A DNA stretch of 35,178 nt. Source: Tritrichomonas foetus. Its lineage: Eukaryota; Parabasalia; Tritrichomonadida; Tritrichomonadidae. Numbering within the stretch: position 1 is the first letter of the stretch; each line of letters opens with the position of its first letter. The notes under the pieces are model-generated. The model made no database searches. It saw nothing but the letters and a program-made list of their open reading frames with translations, and had not been told where the DNA came from. The DNA is taken from positions 1-35,178 of the forward strand of contig MLAK01000650.1 in NCBI GenBank assembly GCA_001839685.1. The letters run 5' to 3'. The position numbers and the translations under genes are program-made. This document shows positions 1 to 8,121 of this stretch, piece after piece.

Positions 1-93
1 CATATGTGAGAATATAAAAAGTGAAATGATCCATTCTAACCGTACATTAATTTAATCAAAAAGTTATTTTAATATTGAAAAAAACTATCAATA

Positions 94-117
94 AAAATCT
101 GACAATTGTCAGATTTT
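94..117. repeat. 24-bp perfect palindrome
   Basis: The half-site AAAATCTGACAA is followed immediately by its exact reverse complement, with no spacer. Symmetry stops at positions 93/118. It could be a dimeric protein-binding site or a cruciform former. No neighbouring gene on its left is visible, so its target is unknown. Confidence 0.85.
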
Positions 118-1718
118 CGTCGAATTATAACCATATCTTGTAAAACAGAAAGGGGAAAAGTTTGCGATTTTGGGGTAGATAATTAAACTTTAATGTTTTG
201 ACCTTGAATGATCTAATATATATATATATAATAAAAAGATTAATATAATATAATGTTTCCACCAAATTACCCGTCACTTCTCCTGAAATTTCAAGTTAAC
301 GAAACAAGTGAAAATCTTTTATAGAAAAAGTGAATGGCAATTTATGAAAGTGGATGTATACAAAAAGTTTGATTCAAGGTCAGTCATCTCATAAAAAGTT
401 AAATTTTTTCCAAATGTCAATTGATTTCTCCTTCAGAATATTTGATGATCAGTTCTTCGTTAACGAATATTTTTGAGGAGATCTGCATTTCTCCAAAGAC
501 TTTTTCGAAGCTTTTCCTGAATTACTATTGCTTGAATAAGATGTAAGATAGATATTAAACATTAATATTCAATCATCTTTTGTCAAAAAAGTGGTCACAT
601 TTTAAAGCTCGACCTATTTTACCGTGAACCTTTAAGGTCAAATGTAAAGTCAAATTACCGAAAAGTGTTCATGATTAAATGGGTTGCCATTTAAAATATC
701 GTATTCAAATCACGAAATATTATCGATTATTTTTTTTTTCTCACTTCATTTTCTCTCGAATCATAACCCACTAATATTTAGGCCTATTGAAAAGGACTTT
801 GACTTCATAATTTCATGAAACTTTTTATCAATAATGCTTTATAAAACCAAAATTGATTTTCATTCACCAACTCGATTATCGAAAAAACCTCAATTTTTTA
901 ATTCCTTCATCATTCTTTACTCTACTCATATCTCCTCAATAATATGCTATTCAACTAATGTCGAAATACCAGAATTTGTTAAAAGTTCATGTTTTCAATG
1001 ACGAACATAAAATAAGAAACAAAAGTGATAATAGATAATAAAAGTAAATGCAAAAGTAAGGGTATAAAACCAATTAATACAGAAGAATCAAACTTTTGGA
1101 AGCGAGATGATTTTTGATCAATCACCATCTCATGAGTTGATTGGTGCCTATTGTCAAGTTTTCATATTTCTTGCAATGAACACAACAACTTTAACATTAA
1201 AAACTTTTTTGTCAATTCACATGAGAAATTGTTTTTCACTTCTGATAATCGGGATCATGTTTTGAGGATGAAACAAAATTATTTCACGTGAATTTCTTCA
1301 TTATTATACTTTCTTCAGTTTCAAGAAATAGATTTATAATCAATATTCAAGAAATTTTTTGATGCTACTGGGAAGATGATGACTCGACTTTAATCAACCA
1401 TTTATCATCTCAATATGAATTTGCTTTTCGATCAATTTTAATAACAAACTTTTTCAGAAGGTATAAAAACCGTTAAAATGCTGAGAGAATGGCGCCGTTT
1501 CCAACAGCGATAAACCATTCAATTTATTTCTGATACACTTCAAATTTCTTCACAAACTACCGTATGCCAATTCCTTTTTTTTTCAAAAATATTATTTCCA
1601 GAATAAATTCTTCGTTTTAGATTGTTCTTTGAAATTTCAGAACCAAACTTTCATTTTGAAGACCAAACCATTAAATTATTCTTCAAAAATTGACTTATTA
1701 TAAAAAATCATAAAAAAA

Positions 1719-1778
1719 TTCACTAAAAACTTCACAAAAAAATTCACACAAAACTTCACAAAATCATCACCAAAAACT
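1719..1778 (+). repeat. 12-bp imperfect tandem repeat in the Myb promoter
   Basis: TTCAC occurs at 1719, 1731, 1743 and 1755, exactly 12 bp apart. Each copy is followed by an A-rich heptamer (unit about TTCACAAAAAAC). A fifth, weaker unit begins at 1767. The array lies about 34-93 bp upstream of the Myb ATG, where a trichomonad core promoter and transcription start are expected. It may be an array of factor sites or a slippage product. Confidence 0.7.
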
Positions 1779-1811
1779 CATAAAAATCAAAGCAAATTTT
1801 AAATCAAAAAA

Positions 1812-3050
1812 ATGGGAAGGAATTGGGAAGAAAGTGAGGACGCAATCCTGAAGCAACTTGTCGCAACACACGGCAAACAGTGGAACCTAATCGCCCAGCA
1901 TCTTCCGAAAAGAACGGCCTCGCAGGTCGCCGCAAGATGGGAAAAATGTCTCGACCCAAACATCACCAAAGGGCCCTTCACGGCCGAGGAAGATCAGATG
2001 ATCGTCGACTACGTCAGCCGAAACGGCCCACGCGGATGGCCCCGAATTACGTCCATCCTTCCAAATCGCTCATCAAAACAATGCAGAGAAAGGTGGTTTA
2101 ATCACCTCGACCCAAACGTCAAAAAAGTTCAATGGACTGCAGAAGAAGATAACTTGATATTTCAGCAACATAAGACGATCGGATCGAAATGGTCGACAAT
2201 CGCAAAAATGCTTCCCGGACGGACAGACAACGCCATTAAGAACAGATGGAACTCATCAATCTCCAAGAGAATCCAGACTGACGCGAACGGAAATGAATAT
2301 GTTCTTCCGGATTCCAGTCGTCGGCAATACAAACAAAAAACAATTCCACACGAAAGGCCAGCACAGTTGGATCCAGCTCCTTCCAACATCAGTCAAATGA
2401 ACAACAATTTAAATATTGCAAATAATGCATTACAACAAAATTTCAATTCTACCATTAAAAATGAAAATGCGAATGTTCAAAACGATCCAAATCTTAGTAA
2501 TGTTGGAATGAATACCTTAAACAATCAAATCAATCAAATGAACATGGGCATGTCTCTGAATCAACCTTTACAGAATTTGGTCAGCCCACAAAAGCGAGTT
2601 GACCAGCCTCCTTCTGGAGATCTGCCCAAGCCCGATCTAATTCCAGAAACTTCAGCCAATCCAACAAGCACTGTGAGCAGCCAGGAAATTCTAAAAGATA
2701 TAAATAACATTTCTATCCCAGCAAGCAATAGTTTCAGCAGCGCTGGTTCAATTAATAGAAATGATAACAATGGTAGTAGTAGTGGAAGTTCGAATTCGAA
2801 AGTTCATCCTCCACCTTTACAAATTCCAGACACTCCAACAGGTACTTCGGGATTTGGGTCAGCCCTTCCATTCACTCCATTCGCACTTCCAACTCCTTGC
2901 GAGTCGGGACTATTCACACCAATTTCGCCCATTCCAGGATTTACATCAACGCCTGGCGCTTTTGGTGGTTTGATGTCACCAACACAACCATTCGATCTCT
3001 TCTCGCCAATAAAAACATCCACCCAATCAAATAACGACGCTTTCAAATAA
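1812..3050 (+). CDS. Three-repeat (R1R2R3) Myb DNA-binding protein
   Basis: A likely nuclear transcription factor of 412 residues. Three Myb repeats fill residues 3-152. Their spaced aromatics are W5/W24/W43 (R1), F56/W76/W95 (R2) and W108/W127/W146 (R3). The recognition helices read SKQCRERW in R2, with the conserved redox Cys at 91, and GRTDNAIKNRW in R3. All three repeats look canonical, like animal and plant 3R-Mybs; many described trichomonad Mybs have only R2R3. Residues 190-330 are Asn/Gln/Ser-rich. The last 80 residues are rich in Pro, Phe and SP/TP dipeptides, suggesting an activation region and proline-directed phosphorylation. The DNA-binding half uses noticeably more G/C-ending codons than the tail. 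The start is the only upstream ATG in frame and follows a tandem-repeat promoter. Family assignment is secure; targets are unknown. Confidence 0.93.
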   Translation: MGRNWEESEDAILKQLVATHGKQWNLIAQHLPKRTASQVAARWEKCLDPNITKGPFTAEEDQMIVDYVSRNGPRGWPRITSILPNRSSKQCRERWFNHLDPNVKKVQWTAEEDNLIFQQHKTIGSKWSTIAKMLPGRTDNAIKNRWNSSISKRIQTDANGNEYVLPDSSRRQYKQKTIPHERPAQLDPAPSNISQMNNNLNIANNALQQNFNSTIKNENANVQNDPNLSNVGMNTLNNQINQMNMGMSLNQPLQNLVSPQKRVDQPPSGDLPKPDLIPETSANPTSTVSSQEILKDINNISIPASNSFSSAGSINRNDNNGSSSGSSNSKVHPPPLQIPDTPTGTSGFGSALPFTPFALPTPCESGLFTPISPIPGFTSTPGAFGGLMSPTQPFDLFSPIKTSTQSNNDAFK

Positions 3051-3458
3051 TATAGAATTAATTTAGTTGTTGTTACTTTGGACTTAAAAAAATACGGAAA
3101 CTTTAGTTTAATATATTATGAGAAGAGACGCTTTTACGACGAGGAGAATTTTTTGATATTTGTTTATATCCATCAATGAATCTGTCTTTTTATCAATCTA
3201 TTTATTATAATAAAAAATTATTAGATATTTATTAATTATGTCTGTTATATATATATATATGTGCCGATAATAATAGTCCACTCTTTTGGACATTTGTGCA
3301 AAATTTATTTTCTTATAAGAAATTGTTTTTTCAGACTGTAATTCTAGCTTTATATCATTCAAACAAGAATGCAAACTTTTTTATTAAATGATTGTGATTC
3401 TTTGAGAAATTGAAATAAAAGAATAAATTGTTCAGAAAATGAAAGCATTATTTTTCTT
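3051..3458. other. Convergent 3' intergenic region
   Basis: This region separates the tails of the Myb gene (+) and the beta-helix gene (-). It holds a TA run at 3246-3260, one AAAAAGT word on the minus strand (3375-3381) and AT-rich 3' untranslated sequence. I see no gene. Confidence 0.6.
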
Positions 3459-6449
3459 TTACGCCTTATAAATATTAGATTGTCCATTGTTGATAAATTT
3501 GTTATTATTATCATTGAGTGTTGCTCCAGGAGTAACAATAATTCCATGTGCAGTGTGATCCTTAACTATACACTCATTAAGTGTGAGCTCCCCACCTTGC
3601 ATTTGAACAGCTGTTTGTCCGTTAGATGAGAGTGTACAACCAGTGAATGTTCCTTTAGCAAGTGCCATTATATAAAGACCACATGTTCCACAATTGCAGA
3701 TAGTTGAGTTCTTGGCATCAACTGTTCCACGTTCTCCAATCATAATACCAATCTTTGATTCGTCATGAATCTTAGTTTCATTAAGTTTCAAAAATCCATC
3801 ATCATGAACTTGAATTCCAATACCTTTAGATGTATTTGATAGATCACATTTCTTTAATGACAATTTGGAGCTTTGACGAATTTCAGCATGTGGATGCAAT
3901 GATGATTCAAATGTGCAACCAATGCATCTAACTACACCTTCTTGGAGACCAACAATTGCAACACTGTTGATGTGATTATTAAACTTACAATTAATAAATT
4001 TAGCATGTGATCCTTTCATATGTGTTTGACATCCAAAGTTTTGGTTATCATGAACTGAACAATCTTCAAATATGACTTTTGCTGCTTCAGAAACAGAAAT
4101 AGCAGCTTGTTGTATATGGGAAATATCAGCATGTAAAATTTTAAGTGTACAATTCTTTGCACCAATACCAACTTGTCCACAATCTGTGATTGTTGCTTTA
4201 TCAACAATAGCATTGGGACCACCAGCAACGTGAAGACCGAGTTGTTTATTATGTGAGAAATCACAATTTACGAAAATTGGATTGCAATCTTTACCGCTGA
4301 GATCGGCACCTATCTGTCCGTTTTCAGTGAATTTGCAATTAGAAAATGAAACATCAACTTTATTATGTAGAGAAACACCACCTACTCTCATTCCAACAAA
4401 TTCACAGTTCGAAACAGAGAAGTTTGAAAGATCACTGATTTCAGCACCAATTGAATTGCCTTTAAGAACTTTACAGTTCTTTAAGAAACCAGAAACATTA
4501 CTTGAAACAACAATTCCAGCACCTTGTGGATTATTTATTGTAACGTCTGTCAATTCAAGTGTTGATCCATCTCTTGCTTGAACTGATAAATTCTTTGTTT
4601 GTGTAATAACAGAATTTGACATAATAAGTGAGCCTTGATCATAGCAAAGAATACCAGTATTTGATACAGCATTAATTGATGCATTTGAACATTCAATTCT
4701 TCCAAGTTCAAAAGCAGCAATTGCAGAAACACAAGTTCCTTGGAATGTATCACCATCTGAGCGAACTGTTCCATGGTCATGAACCATCATTAAAACATTT
4801 TGTTGGGCATTTTGGAAAACATTGTTCTTTGTAACAGCAAGAGTTTCACGAGAAATCTTTAATCCGGCAATATCATTACCAACAATTTGACATCCTGTGA
4901 TTGATAATGCACAACCTCCAACGCCAGCAATTCCTGGACCTTGGACACTACCAGTGACTTTACAATTTTCAATGTTTACTAAATTCTTACTGGTGACTTC
5001 AATTCCACAGTTTTGATTCTTCTTTACTTCAGTTCCAGAAATTCTTGCACGTGCATTATCAATAACGTAAACACCAGATGCATTGTTCTTTGAGATTTTT
5101 GATCCCTCAATATGTATTGTTGATGAATTCACTCCATAAACGCCATAAGTTTGAGAGCGTTTAACTTTGGTGTTATATAAAGCAACACGTGATGAATCTG
5201 ATGCCAAAATGCAAGGATTGAATGTTCCATGTAAGTAACTATTTTCAACTTCAACAATAGTTTTCTGTCCTGCAACAGTAAGTGCTGAAAGTGAAATGCC
5301 TGAAACATCACATCCAAAAATGCGTGTAAAACCATCTTGAATAATTATTGCACCACCAGCTTTAGTATCAACTTGTACAATTGTTAATCCTTCTAAAACG
5401 CAATGTTCAGAAGCAATTAAGAAAACACTAGATGTTCCTTTTCCTTTAATTGTAACTTTTCCATTTGCTCTTATGTAGACTGGACGAACAATTGGAATTT
5501 CAGCAAGATACTCACCAGCTGGTATTTCAACAAGTGCATAAGGCTTTTGGTTCGTGATAAAATCTTTTAATTCGCCTTTGCTTGGGTCATATTTGACTGT
5601 TTCATGTGCTTGGAATTCTTGATGTTTTGTATAGGGTTCAACTTTTTGTTCAGCTCTTGACATGTCAGTTTTTGGTGTTGCTGCAATTTCTCGAACTTGG
5701 GTGGAGGGACCTGAAGCTGATGAAGTTGGCTGTTGCTTTTGTGTTGCTGGTTGTGGAACAGCTTGAATTAAACTTGGCTGTGCTTGAGGAGAGCCACCAG
5801 AAAGTAATCCAGCAAGTGATGGTGCAGCTCCTGCATTTGAGGCGATATTTGGCTGACCAGAATTTCCAAGCAAACCAGCCAGTGGTGACGCTTGTTGTTG
5901 CTGAGTAGGCTGTTGTTGGCTGAGTAATCCAGCAAGTGGTGATGCTTGCGGTGCTGGCTGTTGAGCTGGTGTTGAATTTCCTAAAAGTCCAGCAAGAGGC
6001 GAAACTGGTTGAGCTTGTTGTTGTGGTTGTGGCGGTGGAGATGGTTGAGCTCCGAGCAAACCTGCGAGTGGTGATGTTGGCGGTGGGGCAGCGGCATTTG
6101 AATTTCCGAGAAGTCCAGCGAGTGGAGAAGCTGGCTGTTGAGAAGGTTGTGGCGTTGGTTGGGATCCAAGCAAGCCTGCAAGTGGAGAAGCAGTTTGGGC
6201 TGGCTGTGGAGGTGGTTGTTGTTGAGCTCCAAGTAATCCAGCCAATGGCGATGCTTGGGCAGGCTGTTGGGATGCTCCAAGAAGTCCTGCCAATGGAGAA
6301 GCTGCATCTGGTTGAGCAGGAGCAGCTCCACCAACGTTCAATCCAAAACCAGTGGCAGTTGGAGTAACTGTGGTGCCACCAACATTTTGCTGTTGTGGAG
6401 CACCTGTTGATGATTGAAGTTGTGCAAGAAGTGCGTTTAAATCAGACAT
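3459..6449 (-). CDS. Right-handed beta-helix repeat protein with N-terminal SPLAGLL repeats
   Basis: The ATG at 6449 gives 996 residues starting MSDLNALLAQL. The frame stays open to a GTG at 6494, but those 15 codons fit a 5' leader better. Residues 1 to about 265 are low-complexity Pro/Gln/Ala with eight SPLAGLL copies and a ninth PSLAGLL. From about residue 290 to the end the protein is a string of 20-25-residue units with alternating hydrophobics, ladder Asn/Cys and phrases such as GIEVTSKN and NCKVTGS. This is the parallel beta-helix (PbH1/CASH) pattern seen in pectate lyases, FBXO11 and SHCBP1. There is no signal peptide or membrane segment, so it is probably cytosolic, as a scaffold or binding protein more likely than a polysaccharide lyase. 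I see no F-box or kinase domain. The beta-helix call is confident; the function is unknown. Confidence 0.88.
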   Translation of the reverse strand: MSDLNALLAQLQSSTGAPQQQNVGGTTVTPTATGFGLNVGGAAPAQPDAASPLAGLLGASQQPAQASPLAGLLGAQQQPPPQPAQTASPLAGLLGSQPTPQPSQQPASPLAGLLGNSNAAAPPPTSPLAGLLGAQPSPPPQPQQQAQPVSPLAGLLGNSTPAQQPAPQASPLAGLLSQQQPTQQQQASPLAGLLGNSGQPNIASNAGAAPSLAGLLSGGSPQAQPSLIQAVPQPATQKQQPTSSASGPSTQVREIAATPKTDMSRAEQKVEPYTKHQEFQAHETVKYDPSKGELKDFITNQKPYALVEIPAGEYLAEIPIVRPVYIRANGKVTIKGKGTSSVFLIASEHCVLEGLTIVQVDTKAGGAIIIQDGFTRIFGCDVSGISLSALTVAGQKTIVEVENSYLHGTFNPCILASDSSRVALYNTKVKRSQTYGVYGVNSSTIHIEGSKISKNNASGVYVIDNARARISGTEVKKNQNCGIEVTSKNLVNIENCKVTGSVQGPGIAGVGGCALSITGCQIVGNDIAGLKISRETLAVTKNNVFQNAQQNVLMMVHDHGTVRSDGDTFQGTCVSAIAAFELGRIECSNASINAVSNTGILCYDQGSLIMSNSVITQTKNLSVQARDGSTLELTDVTINNPQGAGIVVSSNVSGFLKNCKVLKGNSIGAEISDLSNFSVSNCEFVGMRVGGVSLHNKVDVSFSNCKFTENGQIGADLSGKDCNPIFVNCDFSHNKQLGLHVAGGPNAIVDKATITDCGQVGIGAKNCTLKILHADISHIQQAAISVSEAAKVIFEDCSVHDNQNFGCQTHMKGSHAKFINCKFNNHINSVAIVGLQEGVVRCIGCTFESSLHPHAEIRQSSKLSLKKCDLSNTSKGIGIQVHDDGFLKLNETKIHDESKIGIMIGERGTVDAKNSTICNCGTCGLYIMALAKGTFTGCTLSSNGQTAVQMQGGELTLNECIVKDHTAHGIIVTPGATLNDNNNKFINNGQSNIYKA
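5797..6299 (-). repeat. Coding repeat: nine (S)PLAGLL motifs
   Basis: Within the N-terminal tail of the beta-helix protein, eight SPLAGLL copies and one PSLAGLL copy are separated by 8-20 residue Pro/Gln linkers. The linkers vary in length and sequence while the motif is nearly invariant, which suggests selection on the motif rather than recent tandem duplication. Each copy fits LxxLL. Confidence 0.9.
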
Positions 6450-7314
6450 TGTTCGCGATTGATGATGTTTTCGACTTTGTAAAATTTGATTCACATCACA
6501 AATTTGAAAAGGACATTGAATTTTGAGTCATAGTGAGATGAAAAAATGATCTTATCAAATGAACCAACTTGAATGCGTATCGGCTACTTGAAACTTTTTG
6601 TTTGATTTTCTATCGACCTTTTGAATATTTAAATATTGAATTTGAATATGTTTCATTCAATGAGGAGAATAAAACAATGTGACAAATCATTTTTGTGGCG
6701 TAAAATTATGGTGAAGTGACGATTGAATTAGAACTCTTGCACATGTCCATCTTACATTCCATTTCTCCTTTTATCGTTATTCGATTAATATTAAAACCCA
6801 TCGCGCGTTCTTTTTAGAGTTACTACCGTGAGTTTTGTTTCAGTTTGGGTGTCTTCTGATATTAAATTATTTTTTTATTGGTCAACAGTTCGTGCGATGA
6901 TGATGCACCAAAAATCACATTATACATTTCCACAATTACTTCACAATTCCCAGTCCCTTTATTTGAATTGACATTCAAATTCTCATATTTTATAATTTTA
7001 GTTGAGTTGCATATAATTGATATTAAATGCTCACTTAGGTATAACTGTTAAATCCTTAAATACTATCATAGCATTTGATATTGGTAAATAAATTTTTATC
7101 TAAATAAATGGTATGACTCAGTTATTGTGAACCATAAAGTATAAAATTGACATATGATCACGTATAAAAACATTTCATGAAAAAGAAATAATGAGGAAAA
7201 AAAAAGTCCAAATAAACAAAAAATAAAATTTGAAACTCACACAAAATCAAATTAATTCATTCATATTAATTCATATGAATACATATGCATTCAAATGAAA
7301 AAATTGTTGTATAT
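6450..7314. other. Intergenic region
   Basis: This contains the upstream region of the beta-helix gene (-) and the 3' flank of the small membrane-protein gene (-). AAAAAGT words lie at 6593-6599 (minus strand) and 7201-7207 (plus strand). At 7255-7295 there is a run of short ATTAATTCAT/CATATG-type palindromic words. No coding-like frame is seen. Confidence 0.55.
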
Positions 7315-7734
7315 TCAAAGTAGATTTCTTCTTTGCGCATATTTGCTGTTATTGGCCATTTTCATTTTCTTTAAAATGTAAAACGACATGACACAATTGA
7401 ATGCAACGCCAAAAAATGAGTCCAATATATGAACCAAATTAAATTTGAATAAACCCACGAGAAGGAATAATGCATAACAAAATATTTCTGCGAATCGAAT
7501 AAACCAAAATCCATCGATTGTCCAATGTGACTTGTCAAATGATGATTTAAATTTTATGTATGTGGGAATAGAAACAAAAATATTCCAGAGGAATTTCATA
7601 ATTAATAGTAATAACACAACTATGAGTTTTTCTGTTTGGTTCTTCATACATAAGAAGGCAATGACGGTGAAGATAGATACAAATAGGTCGGTGAAAAAGC
7701 TAATTGATAAAAGATCTTTGCTTTTTAATTTCAT
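7315..7734 (-). CDS. Small four-helix membrane protein, function unknown
   Basis: A 139-residue ATG-started frame with no recognised family. It has four hydrophobic segments at about residues 8-30, 37-60, 75-100 and 104-122. A short charged N-terminus (MKLKSKD) and a basic C-terminal tail (KKMKMANNSKYAQRRNLL) flank them. The even number of helices and basic residues at both ends suggest both termini face the cytoplasm. AAAAAGT words lie about 30 and 80 bp upstream of the start. It could be a genuine small integral membrane protein or a fragment of a larger polytopic family. Hydrophobic clustering supports translation, but homology is not established. Confidence 0.6.
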   Translation of the reverse strand: MKLKSKDLLSISFFTDLFVSIFTVIAFLCMKNQTEKLIVVLLLLIMKFLWNIFVSIPTYIKFKSSFDKSHWTIDGFWFIRFAEIFCYALFLLVGLFKFNLVHILDSFFGVAFNCVMSFYILKKMKMANNSKYAQRRNLL

Positions 7735-8121
7735 CTAATATTATCACTGGCCAAATTAAAAAAGAAAAAGTTCATATCAAGTTTATTTGGTCAATGAGAC
7801 GTTTCTGGTATCAAAAAGTGACAACCATATCATATCATTTCGTTCTTTTTTCATATTTTATCGCTTTTTGATTTAAAGTGTCTGTAGTTTATATATCATT
7901 TAGTAGTATTCATTGAATATTTCGAAGTTATGAAGTAAATTTCATCATATGTAGAAACGAAAATCTATCAAAATGAAGAGTAGAACCGTTTAATCATTGA
8001 TTGAGCAAGTAGTTTTTCAACCTTTTCTATTAAAATTTCCTTTTAATGAAATATAGGCGATAAAATGCTTCAATAGCTTTTGGTTCACCTTTTCGACCGT
8101 TTAAATTCCCCAGTGAATAAA
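7735..8121. other. Divergent promoter region
   Basis: This lies between the small membrane-protein gene (-) and the p115-like gene (+), so it must drive both. AAAAAGT words are at 7765-7771 and 7813-7819. A TTCACC word lies about 40 bp upstream of the p115-like ATG. No gene is seen. Confidence 0.55.

Larger units (their letters stand above)
1..1811. other. 5' intergenic region, no gene recognised
   Basis: No coding-like open frame is visible on either strand over 1.8 kb. The stretch is AT-rich, with a TA dinucleotide run at 216-230, a 24-bp perfect palindrome at 94-117 and ten copies of the word AAAAAGT. Six are on the + strand (16, 58, 325, 362, 393, 586) and four on the - strand (499, 830, 1203, 1448). 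It ends in a 12-bp tandem array just before the Myb gene at 1812. It probably holds the Myb upstream region and the tail of an unseen gene's flank. Confidence 0.6.

Noticed and set aside
216..230. TA dinucleotide run as a TATA box
   Set aside because: Over 1.5 kb from the nearest start, and trichomonad promoters are not known to use TATA boxes; a simple microsatellite.
5606..6367. Plus-strand frames of 100 and 143 codons over the beta-helix gene
   Set aside because: Leu/Val/Ala/Glu-rich complements of the SPLAGLL/Pro-Gln repeats; shadows only.
6450..6494. 15-codon extension of the beta-helix protein to a GTG
   Set aside because: Not an ATG; trichomonad 5' leaders are short and MSDLNALLAQL is a natural start.
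8080..8121. Longer p115-like start at a TTG
   Set aside because: Family members start with a short MxFxR-type N-terminus matching the ATG at 8122; trichomonad genes use ATG.
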